Below are positions 16,178 to 24,310 of a DNA stretch of 25,142 nucleotides, piece after piece; positions within the stretch are counted from its first letter, which is position 1; each line of letters opens with the position of its first letter. A program made the translations under genes and the position numbers. The notes beneath the pieces are model-generated. The model worked only from the letters and a program-made list of their open reading frames with translations, was not told the origin of the DNA and did not search any database. The DNA is from DATDCY01 sp031406795 [NCBI: Candidatus Rokuibacteriota bacterium] (lineage in GTDB: Bacteria; JAUVQV01): assembly GCA_031406795.1 (NCBI GenBank), contig JANOHV010000025.1, forward strand, positions 1 to 25,142. Direction: 5' to 3'.

Positions 16178-16576
16178 GTGAGACCACACGGACTTGAGGT
16201 GCGGACCCACCGGCGCACGGAAGTGGTGGAGATCACCGCACTGGTGCGTGAGGCGGTGCGTGAGGCGGGAATCGATCACGGGCTGGTGCACTGTTTCCTG
16301 CCGCATACCACGGCGGCCCTCACGCTGAACGAGCGCAACGACCCGATGGTGCTCGCCGACCTCGTGAACCATCTCGAGCGGCTCGTGCCGTGGGCGGGGC
16401 CCTGGACGCACCAGGGCAATGCCGCGGCGCACGTCAAAGCCAGCCTGCTCGGTCACGCGATCGTCCTGGCGGTGGAAGGCGACGAGTTGGTCCTCGGTCC
16501 GTGGCAGGGCCTCTTCCTCTGCGAATTTCACGGCCCCCGCGCGCGCTCCATCCAGTTGGTGTTCCAGCCCGGGTAG
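16178..16576 (+). CDS. yjbQ: YjbQ/UPF0047 family protein
   Basis: 132 residues from GTG 16178, which has GGGAGGG seven bases upstream; ATG 16139 would add a non-conserved extension. Family blocks are clear: HTTAALTLNERNDP, HQGNAAAHVKASLLG and GPWQGLFLCEFHGPRARSIQ. These carry the conserved histidines, aspartate and arginines of the UPF0047 fold. Family members have been annotated as secondary thiamine-phosphate synthases, but the true in vivo role is uncertain. It lies about 100 nt after gspH and about 30 nt before the coiled-coil gene, possibly in one transcription unit with lpxC. Confidence 0.9.
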   Translation: MRPHGLEVRTHRRTEVVEITALVREAVREAGIDHGLVHCFLPHTTAALTLNERNDPMVLADLVNHLERLVPWAGPWTHQGNAAAHVKASLLGHAIVLAVEGDELVLGPWQGLFLCEFHGPRARSIQLVFQPG

Positions 16577-16606
16577 GCAGCGCGGCGCGGCGGTTCCGGG
16601 GGCGAG

Positions 16607-17221
16607 GTGGCGACAAAACCTGAGCAGGACATAGCACAGCTCGAGACGCTGCTGCGCCAACTCGAGAAGGAATACGACCGGTTCTTCTGCGGCCTCGAGC
16701 GGCGCGAGCCTACCGCCACGGAGAACGCCGTGCTGGCGATCGTGCGCGCCTACGCCGGCCGTCCGGTCAACAACCCGACGCTCGGCTTCAAGTACACCTC
16801 GCTGGTCGCCCGCTACAACTCGTTCCGGACGGTCTGGACCAGAAAGCTGCGCGAGCGTGAGGAGGGGCGATCCGGCGGGGGCGTGGTCCGCCAGGCCGCG
16901 CCGGCGCGACCGGAGCCGCGCCGGCCGGGCCACACCGCGGCGAACCCCGGGGAATACCTGACCTCCGATCCCCTGCACGAACCGCGACATCTCGAACAGT
17001 TCTTCGAGACCTACCGGCGGTTGCGCGAAGAGAGCGGCGAGCCGACCGCCAAGCTGCAGGTCGAAAGCTTTCAGAAGGCGCTGGCCGAGAAGGTCGAGAA
17101 GATCAAGCGGGAACAGGGTTGCGAGGCGGTGCTGATCCGGGTCACCCGGGAGCAGGGCCGCACGCGCCTCGTCGCCAAGCCCTTCAGGCGCCAGTCGCGG
17201 CCGCCGGACCCCGCGTCATGA
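16607..17221 (+). CDS. Coiled-coil hypothetical protein, MXAN_5187 C-terminal-like
   Basis: 204 residues, no signal peptide. An N-terminal coiled coil (IAQLETLLRQLEKEYDRFF) leads into a conserved-looking block with NNPTLGFKYTSLVARYNSF and a WxRKLREREEG tail. This pattern resembles the MXAN_5187 C-terminal domain described in myxobacteria; the match is by memory. A proline/arginine-rich linker (about 90-120) precedes a second helical segment ending in a basic tail. GTG 16607 is the only upstream start. Its stop overlaps the lpxC start as ATGA, so the two are co-translated. Function unknown. Confidence 0.75.
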   Translation: MATKPEQDIAQLETLLRQLEKEYDRFFCGLERREPTATENAVLAIVRAYAGRPVNNPTLGFKYTSLVARYNSFRTVWTRKLREREEGRSGGGVVRQAAPARPEPRRPGHTAANPGEYLTSDPLHEPRHLEQFFETYRRLREESGEPTAKLQVESFQKALAEKVEKIKREQGCEAVLIRVTREQGRTRLVAKPFRRQSRPPDPAS

Positions 17222-18150
17222 CCATGCGACTGCGCTCGCAGCGCACGCTCGCGCAGCCGGCGGCGTGCTGCGGCATCGGCCTGCACTCGGGTCTGATCGT
17301 CAACCTCGAGCTCAGGCCGCTGCCGCCGTCGAGCGGGATCGTCTTCCAGCGCGTGGACCTGCCGGGAAGACCGGCAGTGCCCGCCGCGGCGCGCAACGTG
17401 ACGAGCACGGTGTTCGCGACCACCATCGAGTCCCGGGGGGTGCGCATCGGCACCGTCGAACATCTGCTCGCGGCCCTCGCCGGCCTCGGTATCGACAATG
17501 TCCTGGTGCAGGTGGACGCTCCGGAGGTCCCCATCCTGGATGGCAGCGCGCTGCCCTTCCTCGACCTGGTGCGTAACGCCGGCATCGTCGAACAGGACGA
17601 GGTGCAGCCGCATCTGCGTATCCTGCGCGCCGTCGAGATCGTCGAAGAAACGCGCGCCGCCGGCTTCTACCCGGCCGACACGCTGGACGTCACGTGCCGG
17701 ATCTCCTTCAACCACCCGCTCATCGGCGAGCAGCGCGGGAGCTACCGTCACGACGAGCGGGAGTTCGCCCGCGGTATCGGGCCGGCCCGCACCTTCGGGT
17801 TGAAGCGGGACGTCGAAATCCTGCTCGAGCACGGGATGGCCCGCGGGGGCTCCCCCGACAACGCGGTGGTCCTCACCGAGGATGCGGTGCTCAACGAGGG
17901 CGGGCTGCGCTTCCGTGACGAATTCGTCCGACACAAGATCCTCGACTGCCTCGGGGATCTGGCGCTGCTCGGGTACCCCGTGCTCGGCCACTTCGTCGGC
18001 ATCCGCAGCGGGCATGAACTGCACGCGCGCCTGATGCGGCGGCTGCTCGCCGACGCCACCGCGTGGCAGCTGCTCACCGATCGCGAGGTCGAGCCGCTGC
18101 CGGATCCCCCCGGCGTTCCGGCGATTCTGGCCGCGGCGCAGCTACCGTGA
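17218..18150 (+). CDS. lpxC: UDP-3-O-acyl-N-acetylglucosamine deacetylase
   Basis: 310 residues, the normal length. It catalyses the committed, zinc-dependent step of lipid A synthesis in the cytosol. Zinc ligands and catalytic residues are in place: His82 in TVEHLLAAL, and His239 and Asp243 in HKILDCLGDL. The substrate loop PILDGSALPF and PARTFGL are also present. ATG 17218 overlaps the upstream stop (ATGA). The last codons and stop (18141-18150) are repeated exactly at 18276-18285 as part of a 43-bp direct duplication that includes the repeat arm. It is not part of an lpx or ftsZ cluster in this window. Confidence 0.97.
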   Translation: MTMRLRSQRTLAQPAACCGIGLHSGLIVNLELRPLPPSSGIVFQRVDLPGRPAVPAAARNVTSTVFATTIESRGVRIGTVEHLLAALAGLGIDNVLVQVDAPEVPILDGSALPFLDLVRNAGIVEQDEVQPHLRILRAVEIVEETRAAGFYPADTLDVTCRISFNHPLIGEQRGSYRHDEREFARGIGPARTFGLKRDVEILLEHGMARGGSPDNAVVLTEDAVLNEGGLRFRDEFVRHKILDCLGDLALLGYPVLGHFVGIRSGHELHARLMRRLLADATAWQLLTDREVEPLPDPPGVPAILAAAQLP

Positions 18151-18183
18151 CGGCCGCTGAAAAGGGCCCATCTGCGGCGTTGC
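18141..18183 (+). repeat. 43-bp direct repeat, copy A (lpxC tail plus repeat arm)
   Basis: This stretch, comprising the last lpxC codons, the stop and the repeat left arm, is identical over all 43 bases to 18276-18318, a spacing of 135 bp. The HEAT locus shows a similar, shorter pattern with 138-bp spacing. Confidence 0.9.
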
Positions 18184-18270
18184 ACACCTCGTGTCTTCCT
18201 GCGGCGGGCACCAGCCCGCCTCGGAATCCACTTCGGGGTGCGCCTTGCACCTGGACCCTTTTGAGCGACC
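18153..18270 (+). repeat. Palindromic repeat element, copy 3 (complete)
   Basis: The left arm GCTGAAAAGGGCCCATCTGC pairs with a right arm containing GCACCTGGACCCTTTTGAGC. The central hairpin has stem GGCGGGC/GCCCGCC and loop ACCA; compared with copy 1 the stem bases changed but still pair. It begins 3 nt after the lpxC stop and lies between the convergent lpxC and rlpA genes. Confidence 0.8.
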
Positions 18271-18275
18271 TCTCC

Positions 18276-18318
18276 GCTACCGTGACGGCCGCTGAAAAGG
18301 GCCCATCTGCGGCGTTGC
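18276..18318 (+). repeat. 43-bp direct repeat, copy B, with half element (copy 4)
   Basis: An exact copy of 18141-18183, including ten bases of the lpxC 3' end and stop. It carries only the left arm of the palindromic element; no right arm follows. The sequence then continues as unrelated intergenic DNA (18319-18420) in which I see no gene. Confidence 0.9.
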
Positions 18319-18420
18319 GCCATTGCCCGGCGGAGCGAGGGCAACTCCCCCTGAACGGTAACGATCTTTCCGCGCACAAGCTGCCCGAGTCGTTCAGGAG
18401 CGTCATGATGCGTTCCGGCA

Positions 18421-18492
18421 AGGCGGCGACAAGCGCGCGCGGAGGCGCACTCGTGTGCGCCGCACAAGCGACGCGCGAAGCAACGCCGCCGG
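18421..18492 (-). repeat. Palindromic repeat element, partial copy in reverse orientation
   Basis: Read on the minus strand, this contains the inner arm GGCGGCGTTGC and a 23-base identity to the central hairpin of copy 1 (18442-18464 versus 2766-2788), followed by CGCCTTGC as in the right arm. The outer arms are lost. It lies between copy 4 and the rlpA 3' end. Confidence 0.65.
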
Positions 18493-18536
18493 GGCGCATC
18501 AGGGCCTCCTGAACGACCCGGGCTGACGGGATCGGG

Positions 18537-19286
18537 CTAATCTTCCCGTACGACGAGGCCGGCGAGACCCGCTTCCACGAACGCCGCGGCCGCGGTGTCG
18601 GCCTCCTCCTCGTTTTCGTACCCGCCGACCCTCACCCGCCACCAGGTCCCGCGGTTGCTCTCGTAGGGCAGCACCCGGGCGCTTCCCGGCGGCACCGGCA
18701 GGCGCGCCGCAAGCCCGCGGGCGTTGCTCTCGACCGCGAAGGAGCCAACCTGGACGACGAACGCCCCCCGCAGCGGGGGGACAGGCAGCCGGCTGGGGCG
18801 CGAGGCGCGGGGCGGCGCGTCCGTGCCGGAGGAGACCGCAGGGGCGCTCGCGGCCGCGACCGCGAAGGCCGTTGCCGGCAGCACGGCCTCGAGGGTCACC
18901 GGCACCACACCCGCCGCTGCCGACCCGAGTTCGCGGGCCGCCGCCAGCGAAAGGTCGACGACCCGGCCCGCGACGAACGGCCCCCGGTCGTTGACCCGCA
19001 CCCGAATGCGCCGGCCGGTCTGCCGGTTGATGACTTCGAGCTGGGTGCCGAGCGGCAGGGTCTTGTGCGCCGCGGTCATCGCATACATGTTGTATCGCTC
19101 CCCGTTGGCGGTGCGCCTCCCGTGAAAGTCCGCGCCGTACCAGGAAGCGAGTCCCTGCTCGCGCCAGTTCACTTCTCCGCCGCGGCCGCGCGACCCGGCG
19201 CAACCGGCGAGCCATCCGGCCGCCGCAACGAGCAGGAGCAGGGATCCGCACAGCGCGCCGCGGCGGGACATTTGCATTTTCCTCAT
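18537..19286 (-). CDS. rlpA: Septal-ring lytic transglycosylase-like lipoprotein RlpA
   Basis: 249 residues. A signal sequence ends in the lipobox LAGC (Cys29). The double-psi beta-barrel (about 45-135) contains the family hallmarks [36 protein letters not shown] and [17 protein letters not shown], including the conserved His and Asp. A flexible Ala/Pro/Ser linker follows, then a C-terminal SPOR domain (about 170-247; [21 protein letters not shown]) that binds denuded septal glycan. It cleaves such glycan and helps cell separation. ATG 19286 is placed by a TATAAT box 8 nt upstream. It is divergent from purF. Confidence 0.95.
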   Translation of the reverse strand: MRKMQMSRRGALCGSLLLLVAAAGWLAGCAGSRGRGGEVNWREQGLASWYGADFHGRRTANGERYNMYAMTAAHKTLPLGTQLEVINRQTGRRIRVRVNDRGPFVAGRVVDLSLAAARELGSAAAGVVPVTLEAVLPATAFAVAAASAPAVSSGTDAPPRASRPSRLPVPPLRGAFVVQVGSFAVESNARGLAARLPVPPGSARVLPYESNRGTWWRVRVGGYENEEEADTAAAAFVEAGLAGLVVRED

Positions 19287-19299
19287 GCTGCCCTATTAT
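19272..19299 (+). promoter_or_regulatory. Candidate purF promoter overlapping the rlpA promoter
   Basis: Plus strand: TTGCAT (19272-19277), a 16-nt spacer and TATTAT (19294-19299). The same A/T block read on the minus strand is the perfect rlpA -10 box TATAAT (19295-19300). The -35 box lies inside the rlpA coding start, so the two promoters would exclude each other. Confidence 0.4.
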
Positions 19300-19300
19300 A
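19295..19300 (-). promoter_or_regulatory. -10 box for rlpA
   Basis: A perfect TATAAT on the minus strand with its 3' end 8 nt before ATG 19286, implying leaderless transcription. The -35 region is poor (GGGTCC), so an activator or an alternative element may be needed. Confidence 0.45.
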
Positions 19301-19350
19301 GCGACCAACGCCGGGCGGGACCCGGATTTTTGACGAGCAGGGAGGAAGTC

Positions 19351-20778
19351 GTGACGCTGGAACTTGGCGAGAAATGCGGTGTCTGCGGGATCTACGGGCA
19401 CGCTGAGGCCGCGAATCTGACTTACCTCGGGCTGCACGCGCTGCAGCATCGGGGCCAGGAGAGCTCGGGGATCGTCTCCTCCGACCACCGCGACCTGTTC
19501 TCCCACCGTGCGATGGGGCTGGTCGCCGACATCTTCGACCGCGATGTGCTGCGCAAGCTCCCCGGCGACCACGCCATCGGCCACAACCGGTATTCGACCG
19601 CGGGGTCGAGCGAGATCAAGAACGCGCAGCCCTTCGTCGTGGAGACCGGCTTCGGGTCGATCGCCGTGGCCCACAACGGCAATCTCGTCAATGCCGTGGA
19701 CATCCGCCAGGAGCTCGAGCAGGAGGGGGCGATCTTCCAGTCGACGATGGACACCGAGGTCATCGTCCACCTGATGGCCCGCTCCGAGCACCGCGATCTG
19801 CCCGGGCGCCTCGTCGACGCGCTGCACCGCATCAAGGGTTCCTATTCGCTGCTGATCCTCTCCGATGACCAGCTGCTGGCCGTGCGCGACCCGAACGGCT
19901 TCCGGCCGCTGGTGCTCGGCCGCCTCGGCGAAACTGTCGTCATCGCCTCCGAGACCTGCGCGCTGGACCTGATCGGCGCGAAGTTCGAGCGCGAAGTCGA
20001 GCCCGGCGAGCTGATCGTCGTCAACCGCGAGGGGATGCGCTCCTACCACCCGTTCGTGGGGACGGCGCGCGCGCACTGCGTCTTCGAGCTGATCTATTTT
20101 TCGCGGCCGGACAGCGTGGTCTTCGGGCGGACGGTCCACGACGTGCGCAAGCGCCTCGGGCGGCGGTTGGCGGAGGAGACCGCGGTGCTGGCGGACGTCG
20201 TCATCCCGGTCCCCGACTCCGGGGTCCCGGCCGCCCTCGGCTTTGCGGAGGCCGCCGGCATCCCGTTCGATTTCGGCCTGATCCGCAACCACTACGTCGG
20301 GCGCACGTTCATCGAGCCGCGCCAGTCGATCCGTCACTTCGGCGTCAAGCTCAAGCTCAACCCGGTGCGTTCGGTGGTCGAGGGCAAGCGGGTGGTGGTG
20401 GTCGACGATTCCATCGTGCGCGGCACCACCAGCCGCAAGATCGTCAAGATGCTGCGCGCCGCGGGGGCCGCGGAGGTGCACATGCGCGTCTCGAGCCCGC
20501 CGACGACGCACCCCTGCTACTACGGCATCGACACCCCGACGCGGCAGGAGCTCGTCGCCGCCACGCACACGCCCGATGAGACCCGCACCTACATCACGGC
20601 CGACACGCTGGCCTACCTGAGCCTCGAGGGCCTGCGTTCCGTCGTCCACCCCGGCCCCGAGAACTTCTGCTATGCCTGCTTTTCGGGTTGCTATCCCGTC
20701 AGCTTCCCCTACGAGGAGATCACTCAGTTGCGGCTCTTCGACGGCAAGGCTGCCTCCCGGGTTTTCAGCATCACCTGA
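19351..20778 (+). CDS. purF: Amidophosphoribosyltransferase
   Basis: 475 residues. It makes 5-phosphoribosylamine from PRPP and glutamine, the first step of purine synthesis. GTG 19351 has GGAGG upstream and leaves a short propeptide before the glutaminase nucleophile Cys9 (KCGVCGIYG). The N-terminal Ntn-hydrolase domain shows [10 protein letters not shown] and AHNGNLVN. The PRPP site is [14 protein letters not shown]. Cysteines in [18 protein letters not shown] and CYACFSGC match the iron-sulfur-containing Bacillus-type enzyme. A palindromic element follows 8 nt after the stop. Confidence 0.97.
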   Translation: MTLELGEKCGVCGIYGHAEAANLTYLGLHALQHRGQESSGIVSSDHRDLFSHRAMGLVADIFDRDVLRKLPGDHAIGHNRYSTAGSSEIKNAQPFVVETGFGSIAVAHNGNLVNAVDIRQELEQEGAIFQSTMDTEVIVHLMARSEHRDLPGRLVDALHRIKGSYSLLILSDDQLLAVRDPNGFRPLVLGRLGETVVIASETCALDLIGAKFEREVEPGELIVVNREGMRSYHPFVGTARAHCVFELIYFSRPDSVVFGRTVHDVRKRLGRRLAEETAVLADVVIPVPDSGVPAALGFAEAAGIPFDFGLIRNHYVGRTFIEPRQSIRHFGVKLKLNPVRSVVEGKRVVVVDDSIVRGTTSRKIVKMLRAAGAAEVHMRVSSPPTTHPCYYGIDTPTRQELVAATHTPDETRTYITADTLAYLSLEGLRSVVHPGPENFCYACFSGCYPVSFPYEEITQLRLFDGKAASRVFSIT

Positions 20779-20786
20779 TGCCCGCC

Positions 20787-20914
20787 GGCAGGCAGCTGAA
20801 AAAGGCCCATCTGCGGCGTCGCACTCATCCCGGCTCACTGCGGCGTACTGCTCGTACGCCTCATTCGCCGGGATTTCGTGCGTCTTGCACCTGGACCTTT
20901 TTGAGCAGCCTGCC
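20787..20914 (+). repeat. Palindromic repeat element, copy 5 (complete)
   Basis: GGCAGGC/GCCTGCC closes the outer stem. The arms are AGCTGAAAAAGGCCCATCTG and GCACCTGGACCTTTTTGAGC, where AAAAAGG/CCTTTTT replaces AAAAGGG/CCCTTTT of the other copies so pairing is kept. The central hairpin stem is GGCGTAC/GTACGCC with loop TGCTC, again a compensated change. It lies between purF and the PBP1A gene. Confidence 0.8.
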
Positions 20915-20955
20915 CGTTCCACGAGTGTCTCTGCAGCCTGCCAACAGAGGGATAG

Positions 20956-23298
20956 GTGCCTGAGCGTCACCGCCGTGCGCGCCGCGCCGGTAGCCTGCGC
21001 CGGGTGGCCGCGCGCGTGCTGCTCGCGCTGTTCACCTGCGGGGTGCTCGTCGGGGCCGCCGCGCTCGGCCTGGTGGCCCGTTACGCGGCCGAACTGCCTC
21101 CCGTCGAGTCGATGCGCGACTACAACCCGAGTCTGGTGACCAAAATCTTCGGCGCCGACGGGTCGGTCATCGGCGAGTTCTTCGTCGAGCGGCGGGTGGT
21201 CATCCCGCTCGCGCGCGTCCCGCAGCCCCTCCAGGACGCGTTTCTCGCCGCGGAGGACGCCTCGTTCTTCGCGCATCACGGCCTGGATCTCAAGGGGGTG
21301 CTGCGGGCGCTGGTGCGCAACGTGCTCGCCGGAGGCGTCGTGCAGGGCGCCAGCACCATCACCCAGCAGGTGGCGCGCAACATGTTCCTGACCCCGGAGC
21401 GGCGCCTGCCCCGCAAGATCAAGGAGGCGATCCTCGCCTACCGCATCGAGAAGAATTTCACGAAACAGGACATCCTCGGCCTCTATCTCAACCACATCTA
21501 CCTCGGTCAGGGCGCCTATGGCGTGCAGGCCGCGGCGCTGACCTACTTCGGACGCCCCGTCGATCAGCTGAATCTGCGCGAGTCGGCGGTGCTTGCCGCG
21601 CTGCCCAAGGCCCCGTCGCACCCCGAACGCGCGCTCAAGCGCGCCGGCTACGTACTCAGCCGCATGGTCGAGACCGGCAAGATCACCCGGGAGCAGGCGA
21701 AAGCTGCCGCGGCCCTGCCGCTCGGCCTGAGCAAGGGCCGCGCCGCGCCGCGCGGGGCCTTCTTCCTCGAGCACGTGCGCCGCACTCTGGAGAAGACCTA
21801 CGGACCCGATGCGGTTCACCACGGCGGCCTCGAGGTGCGGACGACGCTGGATCCGCGCCTGCAGGCCGCGGCGGAGGTTGCGGTGCGCGCCGGGTTGCGC
21901 GAGGTCGACAAGCGCCGCGGCTGGCGCGGGCCGGCGCAGCGGCTCGGGACCGCGGACGCCGCGAAGATCGAGAGCCTGATCCGCTCGCTCGACACCTGGC
22001 CCGCGCAGCTCGCCGAGGGGGACATCGTGCCGGCGGTCGTGCGGGAGGTCGCCGAGCGCGAGGCGACCGTGCGCGTGGGTCCCGCGGAGGGCGTGCTGCC
22101 CGTGGCCGAGATGCGCTGGGTCTACGGGCAGGGCCGCGAGGAGCGGATGAAATCTCCGCAGCAGGTCCTGCGCGCCGGCGACCTGCTGCTGGTGCGGGTG
22201 CTCGCCCCGGGGGGCGGTGGGGTGAAGGCGCGCGTCGCGCTCGAGCAGGAGCCGGACGTCGAGGGCGCGCTGTTGTGCCAGGACGTGCACACCGGCGCGG
22301 TGCTGGCAATGGTCGGCGGCTTCGACTTCGGCCGCAATCAGTACAACCGGGCCATCCAGGCGCGGCGCCAGCCGGGCTCGGCCTTCAAGCCTTTCATCTA
22401 CGCGGCGGCGCTGGAGACCGGCTCCTGGACCGCCGCGAGCGTCATCGACGACTCGCCGATCGCGTTCGAAACCCGCGACGATGCGGCGAAGGTCAAGGTC
22501 TGGCGTCCCGCGAATTTCGAGAACGAATTTTACGGTCCGACGCGCCTGCGCGTGGCGCTCAACCACTCGCGCAACGTGGTGACGATCAAGCTGATGCAGG
22601 CGGTCGGTGTGCAGAAGGTCATCGCCGCCGCCCAGCGCATGGGGGTCGACTCGCCCCTGGCGCCCGACCTGACCCTGGCGCTCGGATCCTCCTCGGTGAC
22701 GCTTCAGGAGTTGACTACGGCCTACGGGGCCATCGCGGACGGCGGGGTCCGCCACGACCCGCTGACGATTCTCTCGGTGAAGGATCGTTCCGGCAAGGTC
22801 CTCGAGGAGCATGCCCCCTCGGCGGCCGAGGTCTTGTCGCGCGACAGCGCCCATGTGCTCACCAGCATGCTGCAGACGGTGGTCTCCGACGGCACCGGCT
22901 GGAAGGCCAAGGAACTCGGGCGCCCGGTCGCCGGCAAGACGGGGACCACCAACGACTACGTCGACGCCTGGTTCATGGGCTTCACGCCGGACCTGGTCAC
23001 CGGGGTCTGGGTCGGCCTGGATCGCCGTGAGAGTCTCGGCTGGCATGAGACCGGCTCGCGCGCGGCCCTGCCGATCTGGCTCGGGTTCATGACCGAGGCG
23101 GTCGAGGGGCGGCCGACAAGCGTTTTTCCCGTCCCGCCCGGAGTCGTGTTCGCGAAGATCGACCCGGGGCGCGGGGTGCTGGCGTCGTCGGAGGACCCCG
23201 ACGCCGTCGTCGAAGTCTTTCGCGAAGGCACGGTTCCAACCGCGGTCGCCCCCCGGCAGCCGGGGCGCGAGGGGGATTTCTACCGCTTCGATCTCTAA
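20956..23298 (+). CDS. mrcA: Class A penicillin-binding protein (PBP1A-like)
   Basis: 780 residues, a bifunctional peptidoglycan synthase anchored in the inner membrane by one helix (about residues 20-42). In the glycosyltransferase domain the catalytic Glu100 lies in AAEDASFFAHHGLD, with GASTITQQVARN following. A beta-rich OB-like insert (about 330-430) separates it from the transpeptidase, typical of PBP1A. Transpeptidase motifs are complete: SAFK with nucleophile Ser475, SRN at 538-540 and KTGT from Lys661. GTG 20956 is preceded by AGAGGGAT. No pil or envelope partner lies next to it. Confidence 0.95.
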   Translation: MPERHRRARRAGSLRRVAARVLLALFTCGVLVGAAALGLVARYAAELPPVESMRDYNPSLVTKIFGADGSVIGEFFVERRVVIPLARVPQPLQDAFLAAEDASFFAHHGLDLKGVLRALVRNVLAGGVVQGASTITQQVARNMFLTPERRLPRKIKEAILAYRIEKNFTKQDILGLYLNHIYLGQGAYGVQAAALTYFGRPVDQLNLRESAVLAALPKAPSHPERALKRAGYVLSRMVETGKITREQAKAAAALPLGLSKGRAAPRGAFFLEHVRRTLEKTYGPDAVHHGGLEVRTTLDPRLQAAAEVAVRAGLREVDKRRGWRGPAQRLGTADAAKIESLIRSLDTWPAQLAEGDIVPAVVREVAEREATVRVGPAEGVLPVAEMRWVYGQGREERMKSPQQVLRAGDLLLVRVLAPGGGGVKARVALEQEPDVEGALLCQDVHTGAVLAMVGGFDFGRNQYNRAIQARRQPGSAFKPFIYAAALETGSWTAASVIDDSPIAFETRDDAAKVKVWRPANFENEFYGPTRLRVALNHSRNVVTIKLMQAVGVQKVIAAAQRMGVDSPLAPDLTLALGSSSVTLQELTTAYGAIADGGVRHDPLTILSVKDRSGKVLEEHAPSAAEVLSRDSAHVLTSMLQTVVSDGTGWKAKELGRPVAGKTGTTNDYVDAWFMGFTPDLVTGVWVGLDRRESLGWHETGSRAALPIWLGFMTEAVEGRPTSVFPVPPGVVFAKIDPGRGVLASSEDPDAVVEVFREGTVPTAVAPRQPGREGDFYRFDL

Positions 23299-23324
23299 CC
23301 AATTGCCACAGGGGAGGATCAGCC

Positions 23325-23972
23325 ATGTTCGTCGGTCTCAGGATGTCGCGCACAGTCCCGGTCTGCGCCCCGGACGACGGTCTCGACAAGGCCATCCAGG
23401 TAATGCGCGAGAAGAAAGTGCGCCAGCTTTTCGTGACGGAGGGCGACGCGGTCGTGGGGGTGCTCTCGCGGATCGATCTGCAGCACGTCCTCCCCTCCAC
23501 GGCGACGACCCTGGCCGTGAACGAGATGAACTATCAGCTCTCGCGCCTCAAGGTGCGTGACTACATGACGCGCGCGGTGGTCTCGGTGGCGCAGGACGCC
23601 ACCCTCGAGGAGGCGGCCCGCCTGATGCACGACCGCGACGTCTCGGGCCTGCCGGTCGTCAAGGACGGCCGGCTGGTCGGCCTGATCAACCGGACGATGA
23701 TGCTGGCGGCGTTCATCGAGGAGATGGGGCTGCAGGTCGACAGTTCACGCATCACGCTGGAACTAGACGACACGCCGGGGCAGATCCTGAGCATCACGCA
23801 GATCATCAAGGATATCCGGCTCAACATCGTCAGCATCGCGACGTTCTTCCCCGAGCCGACCAACAAGCGCCTCGTGGTCTTCCGCGTCAAGACCACCGAC
23901 CCGCGTCCGATCGAGGCCGCGCTGCGCACCGCAGGCTACAAGATCGTGACGGCAGCGGACTTCGGCCTCTAG
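23325..23972 (+). CDS. Tandem CBS-domain protein with C-terminal ACT-like domain
   Basis: 215 residues. Two CBS motifs (about 5-60 and 75-130; the second reads YMTRAVVSVAQDATLEEAARLM and SGLPVVKDGRLVGLI) form a Bateman module that usually senses adenine nucleotides or similar ligands. Residues about 140-212 resemble an ACT-type regulatory fold (TPGQILSITQIIKDIRLNIVSI), as in AcuB-like proteins. There is no catalytic domain, so it is likely a ligand-sensing regulator of unknown target. ATG 23325 has GGGGAGG upstream. It lies 26 nt after the PBP1A stop, so co-transcription is likely. Confidence 0.88.
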   Translation: MFVGLRMSRTVPVCAPDDGLDKAIQVMREKKVRQLFVTEGDAVVGVLSRIDLQHVLPSTATTLAVNEMNYQLSRLKVRDYMTRAVVSVAQDATLEEAARLMHDRDVSGLPVVKDGRLVGLINRTMMLAAFIEEMGLQVDSSRITLELDDTPGQILSITQIIKDIRLNIVSIATFFPEPTNKRLVVFRVKTTDPRPIEAALRTAGYKIVTAADFGL

Positions 23973-24022
23973 CCGCCGCTAATCCGATTGTCGTGCCAGC
24001 GCCCCCTGCCTGATTACGACCA

Positions 24023-24310
24023 GTCTTCAACCTTGAGGCCGGGAACCCTCGTGAATCCGGATGGTTTTTTCGTTGCATTGGAGTTGGTGTCGTTCAATCA
24101 GGGAGAAGAGACGAAAGGTCTGCTCGGCGTCCGGTCGTGAGTTTGGGCGCTCCTCCGGATACAGCGGCAAGTTCGGGATCTCACGCTTTGCTATTGCCCG
24201 GCGCAACTCACGCTCGATGAGGGCCTGGACGAGAAGGGCGAGATGGGGCAGGGTCAGCGGGCGTACCTCATATATCCCGCTGACCCTGCCCTCGAAGAGA
24301 GGGTCTGTTA
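24023..24310 (-). pseudogene. C-terminal remnant of an IS1634-type transposase
   Basis: The minus strand reads in one frame from about 24310 to a TGA near 24030. Segments such as TDPLFEGRVSGIYEVRPLTL, ALIERELRRAIAKREI and NLPLYPEERP match the C-terminal pattern of IS1634/DUF4277 transposases as I remember it. The N-terminal catalytic part and any start codon are missing. The fragment begins exactly at the stop codon of the PEP-CTERM gene. The family's usual last residues are not seen, so the 3' end is probably also decayed. It is an inactive relict of an insertion. Confidence 0.7.
24246..24291. repeat. 16-bp perfect inverted repeat inside the transposase remnant
   Basis: GGGCAGGGTCAGCGGG (24246-24261) and its exact complement (24276-24291) enclose a 14-nt loop. 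It lies 17-62 nt downstream of the PEP-CTERM gene stop and might now act as a transcript-end hairpin. It has no T-run and forms part of the old transposase reading frame. Confidence 0.5.

Noticed and set aside
18499-23046. 1515-codon minus-strand open frame opposite purF and PBP1A
   Set aside because: It is antisense to two well-conserved genes and runs through rlpA in the wrong frame; there is no recognisable domain.
24246-24291. Rho-independent terminator for the PEP-CTERM gene
   Set aside because: The 16-bp stem is strong, but no T-run follows on the minus strand and the stem lies within transposase-derived coding sequence; kept only as an inverted repeat.
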